Counted from the stretch's first letter, positions 34,477 through 44,530 are shown. The stretch: 64,000 nucleotides of DNA from an uncultured Paracoccaceae bacterium (GCA_947488605.1 CANKZJ010000002.1:310001-374000); one strand, 5' to 3'. Notes: generated by a model not told the origin, from the letters alone. Made by a program: numbers and translations.

Positions 34477-35343
34477 TTGACAAAGCCGTTGCGGGAAAGG
34501 CTTGGAGATGCTGCGTCCTCTGCCTCAAAGGCAGAGCGTGCGTTGGCGAATTATATGCTAGCGGAACTTGGTAGCCTGCCATTTGAAACAGCCGCTAGTT
34601 TGGCGGCCAAAGTGAAGGTCAGTGAGCCGACGGTCGGACGCTTCTGCCGTACGATCGGATATGACGGTTTCAAAGATCTCAAAAGGCATTTGCGCAATGA
34701 CATGGGTGATCAACCTTGGCTGATCGGGGATCGACTACGGGAGCTGCAAGAGCAAACCATTGCGGGCAAAGATCAACTGTCGCGTGGGCTAGAGTTGGAA
34801 ATGGCCGCACTGGTTTCTGTTTATGAAACGGCGCAATTGCCTGAGTGGGCGGATGTCGTAAAGCGTTTGGCAACCGCCAATTCAGTCTTTGTTGTCGGCT
34901 TCCAGACGGAACGTGGGATTGCACAGATTTTCACGCATCAATTGCAATATCTTCGCCAAAAGGTGCAATTGGTTGATCTGGCCAGCGGAAACTTTGCTGA
35001 CGTGTTGGCCACCCAGAACAATGACGCGACATTGGTCATATTCGAAGCGCGTAGATATTCGCGCCACGCCAAACTGCTCGCAAGTGAGGCGAAGGCTGCA
35101 GGGATTCCTGTGACACTGATCACTGATCCCTATTGTGACTGGGGACATAGCGTTGCCGATGAGGTCTTTGTCGTGCCGACTTCGTTCAACTTATTTTGGG
35201 AATCTACAGCTCAGATGGCAAGCCTTGCCAATCTATTGGTCAACGGTGTTTTTATGGAACTTGGCCCAAGTGTCGAAGATCGGATGAACAAGATCGCGCA
35301 GCTATATGGTAAGTTCACGGGGCATACTGATGACACAACCTAA
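34477..35343 (+). CDS. RpiR/MurR-family transcriptional regulator
   Basis: The 288-residue regulator has an N-terminal HTH_6 domain (about 1-77, with VSEPTVGRFCRTIGYDGFKDLK) and a SIS sugar/metabolite-sensing domain (about 125-260, VFVVGFQTERGIAQIF, LVIFEARRYSRHAKLL). A TTG at 34477 gives a good spacing from AAGGAG (nine bases); TTG 34471 is too close. It is followed after 15 bases by the M81 peptidase and may control the whole surrounding catabolic region. Confidence 0.88.
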   Translation: MTKPLRERLGDAASSASKAERALANYMLAELGSLPFETAASLAAKVKVSEPTVGRFCRTIGYDGFKDLKRHLRNDMGDQPWLIGDRLRELQEQTIAGKDQLSRGLELEMAALVSVYETAQLPEWADVVKRLATANSVFVVGFQTERGIAQIFTHQLQYLRQKVQLVDLASGNFADVLATQNNDATLVIFEARRYSRHAKLLASEAKAAGIPVTLITDPYCDWGHSVADEVFVVPTSFNLFWESTAQMASLANLLVNGVFMELGPSVEDRMNKIAQLYGKFTGHTDDTT

Positions 35344-35358
35344 ATCGGGTCAATTCCT

Positions 35359-36828
35359 GTGAGTTTCAGAATTCTCAGCGCCGAAATTGCGCATGAGACA
35401 AACACGTTCAACATCGTGCCCACGACGCTTCAGGCATTTCGGGATCGCTATTTTCTGAAAGGTGCGCAAGCCATTGGCGCACGGGGCGACCAGAATACAG
35501 AGCTTGCAGGATTGCTTGATACAGGCCGCGACTATGGTTGGGACATCACCCATGTGATCAGCGCAGCAGCGGGGCCGGGCGGCGTTGTCACACGTGACGC
35601 CTTTGCAGCACTTACCGATGATCTATTTGCAGCGGCCGAAAGCGATTGGGACGGCATATTTCTTATGCTGCACGGCGCGATGGTCACGGATTTTTGCCAA
35701 GATGGTGAAGGTGAAATCTTGCGACGCTTGCGTGCAAAAGTAGGCCCCGATGTGCCTATCGCCGTGACCCTTGATCCACATGCGAACGTTAGCGAAGAAA
35801 TGTGCGAACTGGCGCAGATACTTGTTTCCTACACGACCTATCCTCATTTGGATTTTCGTGCCACTGCGCGGCGGGCGGCAGAGCTATTGCAGCGCACAAT
35901 GACGGGTGACATCGGGCCCATCACGTTGCGCGCACACCGTCCAATGCTGGAAGAGGCAAACGGAGGTCGCACTGATATGGGGCCTATGATTGCGCGCCAT
36001 GCCCAAGCCCGCGCTTTTGAGATGCGCAAAGGCGTCTATGCGATCAGCATCAACGGGGCGTTCCCATGTGCAGATATCGCCCAAGTGGGGCCGACTGTTC
36101 TGATCACGTGTGACGGCAATACCATAGGACATCAGGCGATTGCCGAAGAATTGGCTGATGATATCTGGGCCCGTCGTCATGAGGCCCTGAATACCTATTT
36201 GACCTGCGCTGAAGCTGCGGAAATAGCATCAAGTTGGAATGGATCGGCAGGCCCGTTGGTTATTGCCGACTATGCGGATAATCCAGGGTCGGGTGCTTAT
36301 GGCGATGGGACGAACCTGTTGGCCGCATTGCTTGAAGCCGGCATCGACGATTGCTGTTTTGGCCCATTGGTTGATCCGAAAGCTGCGGCATTCCTGCATG
36401 ACAAAACGCCCGGCGAACAGGTGACGCTGGACATTGGAGGCGCGACCGCCCCCAGTTTTGGTGGTGGTCCCTTGCCTGTCACTGGCACCGTGAAATGGGT
36501 TGGCGGCGGCCGTGTTGTCGGCAACGGCCCTATGCTTGGCGGTTTAGAGCGCAGCTTTGGCACGACAGCCGTTTTGCAGGTTGCAGGTATCGATATTCTG
36601 GTTGTCAGCATTGCGCATCAGATGCTGGACGTTATGCAATTTGAAACCTTCGGCATTAGTCCTGCAAAGAAATCCGTTGTCGCGCTTAAGTCCATGCAGC
36701 ATTTCCGGGCCGCTTTCACACCTATCGCCGGTCGCATCATCGTGTGCGATAGCGGCGCGCTTTGCACATTAAACTACGCGTCTTTGAATTATCGAAACGT
36801 CCCGAGGCCAATCTTCCCGCTCGACTAA
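35359..36828 (+). CDS. M81 family metallopeptidase (MlrC-like)
   Basis: The 489-residue protein matches M81/DUF1485 enzymes, which include MlrC of microcystin breakdown: AEIAHETNTFNIVP at the start, GIFLMLHGAMVTD, IAVTLDPHANVSEEM, SYTTYPHLDFRATARRAAEL and the C-terminal MlrC part (LVIADYADNPGSGAYGDGTNLL, GGATAPSFGGGPLPVTG). Putative metal ligands include Asp/His in these motifs. GTG start at 35359. Its stop overlaps that of the convergent sulfatase (CTAA at 36825-36828). Function may be hydrolysis of a small peptide or amide in this pathway; natural substrate unknown. Confidence 0.85.
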   Translation: MSFRILSAEIAHETNTFNIVPTTLQAFRDRYFLKGAQAIGARGDQNTELAGLLDTGRDYGWDITHVISAAAGPGGVVTRDAFAALTDDLFAAAESDWDGIFLMLHGAMVTDFCQDGEGEILRRLRAKVGPDVPIAVTLDPHANVSEEMCELAQILVSYTTYPHLDFRATARRAAELLQRTMTGDIGPITLRAHRPMLEEANGGRTDMGPMIARHAQARAFEMRKGVYAISINGAFPCADIAQVGPTVLITCDGNTIGHQAIAEELADDIWARRHEALNTYLTCAEAAEIASSWNGSAGPLVIADYADNPGSGAYGDGTNLLAALLEAGIDDCCFGPLVDPKAAAFLHDKTPGEQVTLDIGGATAPSFGGGPLPVTGTVKWVGGGRVVGNGPMLGGLERSFGTTAVLQVAGIDILVVSIAHQMLDVMQFETFGISPAKKSVVALKSMQHFRAAFTPIAGRIIVCDSGALCTLNYASLNYRNVPRPIFPLD

Positions 36829-38375
36829 TCGCGCACCGTTCTTGTATGTCGCAGTTTGGTGTGGGGCCCTGCGTTCGTGATCGTCACCAAAGACAAGGTA
36901 TGATCCATGTTTTTCATGCGATGTCGCAGCATCATCCTTGTCAAACGGTGAAGGTCCCTTTGATGTTCCGGCATTTCTGCAACGTTCACTTGTTCGCGTA
37001 AGTTGTCATGATCAAACAAGATCGGCGGGATATCAGCTGCAAATTCAATCAGGGTGAACCGACCGTCACGCAAGATCCCTAATGCGGAATCGCTTGGGCC
37101 TGTCCCAAGCGCGTCTTCCCAAAGTGTTGGGTCCGCAGGCTCTGAAAAGTCGAATTCCGAATACGTATAGGTGCGCCAATCAACCGGAACGTCGCCACGC
37201 AACAGCGGCAAAAGGGATCGCCCATCCATTGAATTGGGAATGTCCTGCCCGACCCAATCAAGAATAGTGGGGGTGATATCGATTGTCTCGGTCGGCTCCG
37301 TCACGACGCTGCCCGCACGGTCTACGCTACGTGGATCACGTATGATCAAGGGCGTGTGGTAGGCGGCATCATGGGCCGTGAATTTTCCCCAACTATGGCG
37401 ATCACCCAACATTTCACCATGATCCGAAGTTACGATAATGAGTGTGTCATCGTACTGACCACTTTCTTTCAAAAATGAGATGACCCGCCCGATGTGCACG
37501 TCAACTTCGGTAATCAGCCCTAGATAAATTGACCGCAGGGTCTGTGTGTTTTCATCTGTTGGTGCAAGGTCAGGAAAGCCGACAACATTCTTGGCCGCAG
37601 TCATGCGTTGGTGGGTTGGGCCGAAAAAAGGATGGACGGCGGCATCGGTTGCGGGATTTGCGCTGCGGTTGGGAAGCGGCAATGTGTCTGGGTCGTACAT
37701 GTCATTGAAAGGAGCAGGGGCGACCAATGGCGGATGCGGGCGAATGTAGGTCAAATGGGCGAACCAGTTGTCATCCCGGTATGCGGGCATAAGGGACAAA
37801 AAGCGGTCCGTTAAGAACGCTGTGTCGCTATCCTCGGCGCGGTAAAGGGCCGGGTCGTTTATTTTTGGCGTACCGCCAGTCGGGGAGACGGGTTCGTAAA
37901 CGCTTGAAAAGCTTTCAAACGCGTAACCTTGGTTCATCAGATGTGATCGCCATGGATAGGAACTCTCATAGCGCATCTCAACGACTTCCCTGAAGCCGTT
38001 CATATAGTGTTCGTAGTCGCGCAAGGCCGGGTCGTTGGCGTGGAAGACGCGCGGGTCTTGGGATGTGTCAGTGTAGCCAAACAGCATCGGCATATAGCCA
38101 GCTTTGCGCATTTCGGTCGCAATGTTTGGTGCATCATGGCGCAATGGTGTGCCATTGCGCACAGACCGATGGTTCATCGCATACTGTCCGGTTAGCAGCG
38201 ATGCCCGCGATGGACCGCAAGGATTGGTCACCGAAAAATGCCGCGTAAACGTCACAGCGTCATCCATCAGAGCACGCAAATTTGGAATTTCGATATGTTT
38301 GGCCAAATCACCGAAAATGCAATCCGCACGCAGTTGGTCCATCACGATGAATAAAACGTTCTTAGTGCCCGGCAT
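36825..38375 (-). CDS. Cytoplasmic type I sulfatase
   Basis: The 516-residue protein has the sulfatase motif NPCGPSRASLLTG with Cys53 in CxPSR, which maturation enzymes convert to formylglycine, plus metal/catalytic motifs IVMDQLRAD near the N-terminus and IIVTSDHGEMLGD in the middle. No signal peptide is present, so it acts on an imported or internal sulfate (or phosphonate) ester. Start at 38375 has AGAGGA eight bases upstream. The gene runs convergently against the M81 peptidase. It is not a match to the choline-sulfatase C-terminal pattern I know, so the substrate is open. Confidence 0.87.
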   Translation of the reverse strand: MPGTKNVLFIVMDQLRADCIFGDLAKHIEIPNLRALMDDAVTFTRHFSVTNPCGPSRASLLTGQYAMNHRSVRNGTPLRHDAPNIATEMRKAGYMPMLFGYTDTSQDPRVFHANDPALRDYEHYMNGFREVVEMRYESSYPWRSHLMNQGYAFESFSSVYEPVSPTGGTPKINDPALYRAEDSDTAFLTDRFLSLMPAYRDDNWFAHLTYIRPHPPLVAPAPFNDMYDPDTLPLPNRSANPATDAAVHPFFGPTHQRMTAAKNVVGFPDLAPTDENTQTLRSIYLGLITEVDVHIGRVISFLKESGQYDDTLIIVTSDHGEMLGDRHSWGKFTAHDAAYHTPLIIRDPRSVDRAGSVVTEPTETIDITPTILDWVGQDIPNSMDGRSLLPLLRGDVPVDWRTYTYSEFDFSEPADPTLWEDALGTGPSDSALGILRDGRFTLIEFAADIPPILFDHDNLREQVNVAEMPEHQRDLHRLTRMMLRHRMKNMDHTLSLVTITNAGPHTKLRHTRTVRD

Positions 38376-38586
38376 GGCGCGAATCCTCTTAACAACCATC
38401 ATGCCAAGTAGCGACTAATTCCTGAGGGTTGGGAAGGGTTCAGTTTGCGAGCTGTCTGCCTTGCAAGCCATTCCCCGTTCCAGATTTTAGAATAACATCG
38501 CATTCACGATGAATAACAGTAGGGTGGGGAACAGCAGCCAGCCATATCCTTGGTGGGACGTCGTAAGGCACAGCCAAAGGACCGCC

Positions 38587-39426
38587 ATGTCACTGTCGAT
38601 AATCGCGATTGTACTTGCAGCGGCACTATTGCATGCGGTCTGGAACGCGATCGTCAAGTCAGCAGTTGATCGGACAACAACGCTTGGGCTTGTTGCGTTG
38701 GGTCAAGTGTTGCCCGCAACGGTGATGATCGTCTTGCTGCCTTTGCCAAACGTCGAAAGCGCCATCTACATCGCGATATCGACTATAGTGCATTTCGGAT
38801 ACTTTTACCTGCTGGGCAAAGCCTACCATCACGGCGACCTCAGTGTCGTCTACCCAATCGCAAGAGGGATTGTTCCGGCACTGGTCTCGCTATGGGCGAT
38901 CTTGCTTCTGGGCGAAGTCCTCCCTGTTCTGGTCTGGGTCGGTATCAGTTTGATTGTGGCAGGCATTCTGCTGAGCAATTGGAAAGCCCTCAGATCAGGG
39001 GTCGGAAAGACGACATTGGGGCTGGCACTTGCAACAGGCTTTTGTATATCGATCTATTCGCTTGTCGACGGGATCGGTGTGCGCGTGTCGGGGAACACGT
39101 TAAGCTACTGGGCATGGGGCGCGTTCTTACACGTATTCATCGCGGGGTTCATCGGGTGGCGTAGACGCAAGACACTGTCTTCAATTCCACGGCGTATTTG
39201 GATTACGGGGATTGCAGGTGGTATGGTTTCAATGATCGCCTATGGTCTTGTCTTATATGCAAAGAACTTTGCCCCACTTGGCGTAGTATCGGCTTTGCGC
39301 GAAACATCCGTGATCTTTGCAACCTTGATCGGGTTTTTCATACTCAAAGAAGGAAACTGGAAACGCAGGCTTGGGGCCGCGGTTCTTATGGTTTTCGGCA
39401 TTACGTTCATCGCGTTGAACGCGTGA
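38587..39426 (+). CDS. EamA/DMT-family transporter
   Basis: The 279-residue membrane protein has about ten hydrophobic helices in two EamA repeats (starts IIAIVLAAALLHAVWNAIVK and, second half, TTLGLALATGFCISIYSLVDG), with the YPIARGIVPALVSLWAI and VSALRETSVIFATLIGFFIL motifs seen in this family. These carry small metabolites out or in. Start at 38587 with AAAGGA upstream. It is followed after 22 bases by the aminotransferase gene. Confidence 0.85.
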   Translation: MSLSIIAIVLAAALLHAVWNAIVKSAVDRTTTLGLVALGQVLPATVMIVLLPLPNVESAIYIAISTIVHFGYFYLLGKAYHHGDLSVVYPIARGIVPALVSLWAILLLGEVLPVLVWVGISLIVAGILLSNWKALRSGVGKTTLGLALATGFCISIYSLVDGIGVRVSGNTLSYWAWGAFLHVFIAGFIGWRRRKTLSSIPRRIWITGIAGGMVSMIAYGLVLYAKNFAPLGVVSALRETSVIFATLIGFFILKEGNWKRRLGAAVLMVFGITFIALNA

Positions 39427-39448
39427 TACCTTGTTGGGAAAACAGACA

Positions 39449-40747
39449 ATGACTGATGCAAAAGTGACCAATCAGGATCTTGAGGCACGCCGCGATAGCG
39501 CTGTTGCACGCGCGATTTCCTTTTCGGCGACATTCGTTGCAAACAGGGCGGAAAACGCTGAAATCTGGGACGTTGAAGGCAAACGCTACATCGACTTTTG
39601 CGGCGGCATTGGCTGTCTGAATGTTGGCCATCGCAATCCACGGGTGGTCGCAGCCATCAAGGACCAGCTTGATCAGCTGACGCATACGTGTTTTCAGATG
39701 ACACCTTATCAGCCCTATATTGCGCTCGCAGAAAAGCTGAATGCGTTGTTGCCTGGTGACTTTGCAAAGAAGTCTTTGTTCTTTTCCGCAGGCGGTGAGG
39801 CCGTTGAGAATGCAATTAAGATTGCGCGACACCACACCCGTCGTCCTGCTTTGATCACCTTTACAAACGGCTATCACGGGCGATCCTATATGGGCATGGC
39901 GCTGAGTGCGCGAATGGTGCCATTCAAAGAAGGCTTCGGCCCGTTCCCCGGTGAAATTTACCGGCTACCTTTCCCTGACGGCTATCACGGGATCACATTG
40001 GACGAAACCAAGCGCGCGTTTGAGACCTTGTTCCGCAGCGACTGCCCGCCCGATCAAATCGCGGCAATGATTTTTGAACCGGTACAGGGGGAAGGTGGCT
40101 ACAACATAGCGACCCCTGCATTCCTTGGATATTTGCGTGACCTTTGCGATGCACATGGCATTGTTCTGATTGCCGATGAAATTCAAACGGGCATCGGCAG
40201 GACGGGTAAGATTTTTGCGACAGAACACTATGGGATAAGTCCCGACCTAACCTGCATCGGCAAAAGCCTTGGTGGAGGGCTACCGATTTCTGGCATTGTT
40301 GGAAAATCCGACATGATCGACTCTGTCCCGCCCGGCGGTTTGGGCGGGACTTTTGGTGGAAACGCTATTTCCTGCGCCGCTGCCCTTGCTGTTCTGGATG
40401 TCATTGAAGAGGGAAATCTGCTGCAACGCGGCCTTGAAATGGGTGCCCGAATTGATCGCCACCTGCGGGAAATGGCCTTGAACCCTGCTTTTTCTTGTAT
40501 CGGCGATGTGCGCGCACTGGGCTGCATGAATGCCATCGAAATCGTGACAGACCGCAGCAGCCGAACACCTGATGGCGACCTCACCGCGCGCATTGTCGAA
40601 ACTGCGCTGAAAAACGGGCTTATTCTTCTGACAGCAGGGCCAGCTCGGAACGTTATCCGGCTATTGGTTCCACTGTCCGCTTCGACTGCAATCGTAGAAG
40701 AAGGTTTACAAATTTTTCGCGCCTCTCTGGAGGAAGCCAGCGTTTGA
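39449..40747 (+). CDS. Class III aminotransferase (GABA-transaminase-like)
   Basis: The 432-residue PLP enzyme has FCGGIGCLNVGHRNPRVVAAI, FFSAGGEAVENAIKIARHHT, FTNGYHGRSYMGMALS, the Asp/Gln cofactor motif ADEIQTGIGRTG and the PLP lysine in CIGKSLGGGLPISG. This is close to GabT/4-aminobutyrate aminotransferases. The short leader from 39431 is not needed. Together with the EamA gene it may complete use of an amine-derived product; a general GABA role is also possible. Confidence 0.87.
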   Translation: MTDAKVTNQDLEARRDSAVARAISFSATFVANRAENAEIWDVEGKRYIDFCGGIGCLNVGHRNPRVVAAIKDQLDQLTHTCFQMTPYQPYIALAEKLNALLPGDFAKKSLFFSAGGEAVENAIKIARHHTRRPALITFTNGYHGRSYMGMALSARMVPFKEGFGPFPGEIYRLPFPDGYHGITLDETKRAFETLFRSDCPPDQIAAMIFEPVQGEGGYNIATPAFLGYLRDLCDAHGIVLIADEIQTGIGRTGKIFATEHYGISPDLTCIGKSLGGGLPISGIVGKSDMIDSVPPGGLGGTFGGNAISCAAALAVLDVIEEGNLLQRGLEMGARIDRHLREMALNPAFSCIGDVRALGCMNAIEIVTDRSSRTPDGDLTARIVETALKNGLILLTAGPARNVIRLLVPLSASTAIVEEGLQIFRASLEEASV

Positions 40748-41183
40748 CGAAGACTTCAGTTCGCTTGGCAACCAATAATTTAACAGTTGCATCAAAGTTT
40801 GAATTGTAGCTGCTTTTGATACTTCAGGCAGGTATTGTCGACGTTGCTGTCATGGTATTTTCTGCACGAATGGCCGCTTTTCCCGCTGCCCGACAGCACC
40901 GTACTTTACGCTACCGCAGCATTTCCCACTCCGCGAGCGCACGCAGCATGAAAACCGAACTCACAAAATTGGGCTCTTCCAGTACCTTCGCCGAGCTGGT
41001 GACGAAGGGCCGGTTCGGGAAACATCGCCTTTCGCTGCGCCGTGCGCGAACTGGTAAGACGCGGACTTAGCCGACCTTGGCAATATGCGCTTAAAGGTCT
41101 GCTTCGGTGGACTTTTCAACAACCAATGGTTCTTGTGGTACCAGTGCAGGGACGCAAGGACTGCTGATAACCTATCTCGCCGT
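40748..41183. other. Intergenic stretch with degenerate repeat material
   Basis: No intact gene. Around 40965-41070 there is a TTGGGCTCTTCCAGTACCTT start and a GCGGACTTAGCCGACCTTGG end that loosely recall the dispersed repeat. An 84-residue frame at 40816-41070 looks like the same repeat translated, not a protein. Confidence 0.35.
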
Positions 41184-41516
41184 TTACATCTGCGTTGAAG
41201 CGATGACCAAAGCCATCAATGCAAATGTTGCGATCGCTGCATAAGCGATGATTACTGAACCGATGTAATACTCAGCAGAGAAAACAATCATAAAGCACAC
41301 GAACCAAAAGGCAGAAACAATCAAAGGAACTTGAATGTTTCCTGCGAGATCTAACATGACTGCGACTAAGACTGCGGCCCCCGCAAACGCTATCACTCTT
41401 ACGGTATTCCGCCAAATGGGGTGTTTTGGTTTTTCCTCTGAGCCGTAGATCAGCCAACCAAGTGCTGCGATAATCAACTCCAAGATTTCAACCATAGATT
41501 TTTTGCCCGAAAACAT
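41184..41516 (-). CDS. Small hypothetical membrane protein
   Basis: The 110-residue product has helices at about 10-24 (EILELIIAALGWLIYG), 42-61 (VIAFAGAAVLVAVMLDLAG), 64-83 and 88-108. The start is uncertain (41516 or 41495), with no strong ribosome-binding site. No family recognised. It lies between two repeat-rich stretches. Confidence 0.5.
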   Translation of the reverse strand: MFSGKKSMVEILELIIAALGWLIYGSEEKPKHPIWRNTVRVIAFAGAAVLVAVMLDLAGNIQVPLIVSAFWFVCFMIVFSAEYYIGSVIIAYAAIATFALMALVIASTQM

Positions 41517-42171
41517 GAGATTACTTGTTTGTTAGCCGGGAACAGCGGCAAAAATTGGACGCCCAATGTAAAGCGGACGTTCAAACGCCGTGCAGCATCG
41601 GTGACTCGGGCTCATCGCTGCTGTTCGTTGCGCAAGGTCCAATTGCTGCATTACACATGCAGTGGACCACGCAGCTTATCTATGGTTCATCTTTCTGGCC
41701 ATCACCTCCGCTGCTGCGCTTAGTGGTTCGTCAGATATATATGCGTGGCGTTGGGTCGTCATCGGGTTCGTATGGCCAAGTAGGCGCCCGATGGTTGCCA
41801 AGCTCATACCACTGGAAACAAGTTGTGACGATTGTCATGGATGCGATAGTCATCAATATCAGCGTCTGCGATTAAAGATCTCCAGAATTTCTTAAGGTCG
41901 ACAAGCGGTCTGAATGTCGACTTGCCCGGGAAAACAAAATCTCTTCGATATGAAGGCTTGCTTGTCTTCGTGAGGACGAACTGGTCCAAGTTTTCGGATT
42001 TTTCGCAAACGTGGCTAAAAGTGCCATATCAACACTATACCCTAGGTTGAAAATGCTGGTGCCTTTTTTCATTTTTTATATATCTGCCCAAAGTTTGGGC
42101 CGCGATTGTCACAAATATGCCTAATTTTACGGCGAATTGAAAACTCGCTTAATAGAGTTAGAGAGTACCAA
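41517..42171. other. Non-coding stretch before ammonium transporter
   Basis: No credible gene in about 650 bases. 41565-41640 includes AAGCGGACGTTC and CTCGGGCTCATCG, again like degenerate dispersed repeat. Nothing else recognised. Confidence 0.4.
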
Positions 42172-43461
42172 ATGTTAAAGAAAATAATCGGAGCCGCATT
42201 GCTGGCTGCCCTGTTCGCTGGGCCTGCGCAAGCGCAACAAGCGTCGTCAGGCGTCTCGCCATTTGTCATGAATACACTGTTTATCGTCTTCTGTGGCGTT
42301 CTTGTCATGTGGATGACCGCTGGCTTTGCGATGCTGGAGGCAGGTTTTGTTCGCGAGAAAAACGTCGTCAGCCAATGCGCCAAAAATATTGGGCTTTTCG
42401 CCATTGCATCGACGGCATTCATCCTGAGCGGATACGGTTTTATGTTCCCAAATGGTAGCTGGGTGCTGCCCGGCATCTTGGGATTCGATGGTGCCATCGA
42501 GGTCATCGATGTTGTTGACGGCAGAGACGGTTTCGTCGGTCGCGGTCATGCCGGCGCTGCCGATATCTTCTTTCAGTCGATGTTCTGCGTAGCCGTCGTG
42601 TCGATTGTTTCCGGAGCCGTTGCTGAACGCATCAAGCTTATGTCCTTCTTCATCTTTGCCGCCGTTTTGACGGCCGTTATCTATCCTATTCAGGCGTCCT
42701 GGACGTGGGGCGGTGGCTTCTTGGCCTCTGATCTCGGTTTTAGGGATCTGGCCGGCAGTTCAGTTGTTCACGTCGTTGGCGGCACGGCCGCGTTGACTGG
42801 TGCGCTGTTTCTCGGTGCGCGCAACGGGCGATTTGTGAATGGTCAAAAAGTTCCCCTTGGCAACTATTCTTTGCCATTGGCAACAATTGGTACCTTGATC
42901 CTTTGGATGGGCTGGTACGGGTTTAACGCAGGCTCTTATCTAAGCTTCTCAACCGATGCAGACGCTGCCAATGTGGCACGCATTTTCCTGAACACTAACC
43001 TGGCCGCTGCGGGCGGGGTCATTGCGGCGGGGATCGTGTCATACCTTCGCGAGTTCCGCTTTGATCTTACTTTCATGCTCAACGGTGCACTTGGTGGCTT
43101 GGTCGCGATTACCGCAGAGCCGCTTTTCCCGACACCTTTCTGGGCGTTTGCGGTTGGCATGGGTGGGGGTTTGATCATCTTCTGGGCCACTCAGATTCTT
43201 GACTACTTCAAGGTTGACGACGTCGTGGGGGCCATCCCGGTTCACCTGTTCTGCGGCATCTGGGGAACGATTGCTGCTGGCTTCACAAACCCTGACGCGA
43301 CTGTGCTTGGGCAGCTGTCCTCTGTCTTGATCATCATCACCTTCGTTGGCGTGACGACGAGCCTGGTTTGGATCGCGCTGAAGGAAACAATTGGTATTCG
43401 CGTATCATCTGCCAAAGAGCAGTATGGCATCGACAAAAGCGAGTTCGTAATGGATAACTGA
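42172..43461 (+). CDS. amt: Ammonium transporter
   Basis: The 429-residue Amt-family channel has a cleaved signal peptide (about 1-22, ending AQAQQ) as in AmtB, then eleven helices with motifs MTAGFAMLEAGFVREKNVV, GDxxGxGHAG-like VGRGHAGAADIF, SSVVHVVGGTAALTGALFLG, WMGWYGFNAGS, and the twin-His region VVGAIPVHLFCGIWG. It carries ammonium inward. Start at 42172 has GAGAG eight bases upstream. No glnK gene is adjacent, unlike many amt loci. Confidence 0.93.
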   Translation: MLKKIIGAALLAALFAGPAQAQQASSGVSPFVMNTLFIVFCGVLVMWMTAGFAMLEAGFVREKNVVSQCAKNIGLFAIASTAFILSGYGFMFPNGSWVLPGILGFDGAIEVIDVVDGRDGFVGRGHAGAADIFFQSMFCVAVVSIVSGAVAERIKLMSFFIFAAVLTAVIYPIQASWTWGGGFLASDLGFRDLAGSSVVHVVGGTAALTGALFLGARNGRFVNGQKVPLGNYSLPLATIGTLILWMGWYGFNAGSYLSFSTDADAANVARIFLNTNLAAAGGVIAAGIVSYLREFRFDLTFMLNGALGGLVAITAEPLFPTPFWAFAVGMGGGLIIFWATQILDYFKVDDVVGAIPVHLFCGIWGTIAAGFTNPDATVLGQLSSVLIIITFVGVTTSLVWIALKETIGIRVSSAKEQYGIDKSEFVMDN

Positions 43462-43488
43462 TCGTTCGGTTACGGCCAAAAAAGTTCC

Positions 43489-43521
43489 GGCCAAGGCAAT
43501 CCAATTTGGTTTGCCTTGGCC
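43489..43521 (+). terminator. Hairpin after ammonium transporter
   Basis: GGCCAAGGCAA (43489-43499) pairs perfectly with TTGCCTTGGCC (43511-43521), 11 bp with an 11-base loop. No T run follows, so it may work only as a 3' stabiliser or rho-assisted stop. Confidence 0.5.
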
Positions 43522-43612
43522 AAATAAGCCGGCCAAGTTGGCCAAGTATGTATTGAGTAATCAACAAGATAGCAGGGAAGATTGCCGCGATCTTGTTTTT
43601 GGAGAACAATAA

Positions 43613-44356
43613 ATGAAAACGCTGGTGTGTGGTCTTGCAATGTCGCTTGGCATCTTAGCAAGCAACGTGATGGCTGACCAAATTTTGACAGTAGATGGAG
43701 AAGACTATTTGCTGTCTGCTCTGATGGAGAATTGTCAGAGCATAACCGATAGCCCCGAGGCGCAGATGGCGTGCTTTGGCGCTGTGTCCCGCCTACTAGA
43801 GGAACAATCTGACGCGGCACCGGAAACAGATGTATCGGTGAGCGAAACCTTGAATGCTTTGCGGGCTGTTGCACAATATCTGGACGAGGATTCAGGCCTC
43901 GCGATTTCGGGGTCGGACTGCAACGTCCATATTGTCTATTTCAACAATTACTTTCACATCAGTCGCCGCAATATTTCGTCCATCGATTTGTTTAGCGCGC
44001 AGTTTAACGCGTCGAAATTGCAGTTTGATCAAACTGTTCAGGTGCAAGGCGCGCAGGCGCCGTTGTTAAAAGGGGTAATGGCCGCCGGAGCAAATGCATC
44101 GGTGCGTGGCGGTGTGGCTCTGGAGTCGTCACAACTTAACTTTTCACCCAGATCCCCCGGGACATCGATCGATGTTTATGCCAACCAAGTTGTCAATCAA
44201 CTGCCGCCAAGCGACGTTCAGGAGTTTGACTTTGTACTGGTCCACCCGCAAAAAAGCCAAGCCAGCGCCGAAATCTGGAGCGCTTTTGAGGCTTTCGTAG
44301 ATGTGTGCAGACAGTCACCGCCATCTTGGAGCGCCCCTAACGCGGACAATAACTAA
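43613..44356 (+). CDS. Secreted protein of unknown function
   Basis: The 247-residue protein has a signal peptide (about 1-21, ILASNVMAD) and a mature part of mixed character, with four cysteines (MENCQSITDSPEAQMACFGA; GSDCNVHIV; VDVCRQSPP) that could form disulfides and a C-terminal FDFVLVHPQKSQASAEIW. GGAGAACAATAA precedes the ATG. No family recognised. It follows the ammonium transporter by about 150 bases but the hairpin between suggests separate transcription. Confidence 0.6.
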   Translation: MKTLVCGLAMSLGILASNVMADQILTVDGEDYLLSALMENCQSITDSPEAQMACFGAVSRLLEEQSDAAPETDVSVSETLNALRAVAQYLDEDSGLAISGSDCNVHIVYFNNYFHISRRNISSIDLFSAQFNASKLQFDQTVQVQGAQAPLLKGVMAAGANASVRGGVALESSQLNFSPRSPGTSIDVYANQVVNQLPPSDVQEFDFVLVHPQKSQASAEIWSAFEAFVDVCRQSPPSWSAPNADNN

Positions 44357-44530
44357 GGGGGCAGCGGGCAGCTCCTTGCTACAAACCTAAAAATTCATCG
44401 CGCGAACGGCTTCGCGCGATTTACGCGCAGTGCCGCACCAGCAGTCGTGATGCTGTGGAAAGCGCCACCCAATTTACCTCCTCCATTTGAATAGGGTTGC
44501 ATTCTCTTTGTCGATCTGTGAACGATGAGG

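Noticed and set aside
41525-41895. Overlapping plus-strand frames of 64-116 residues
   Set aside because: They overlap each other in several frames, contain degenerate repeat sequence and show no family pattern.
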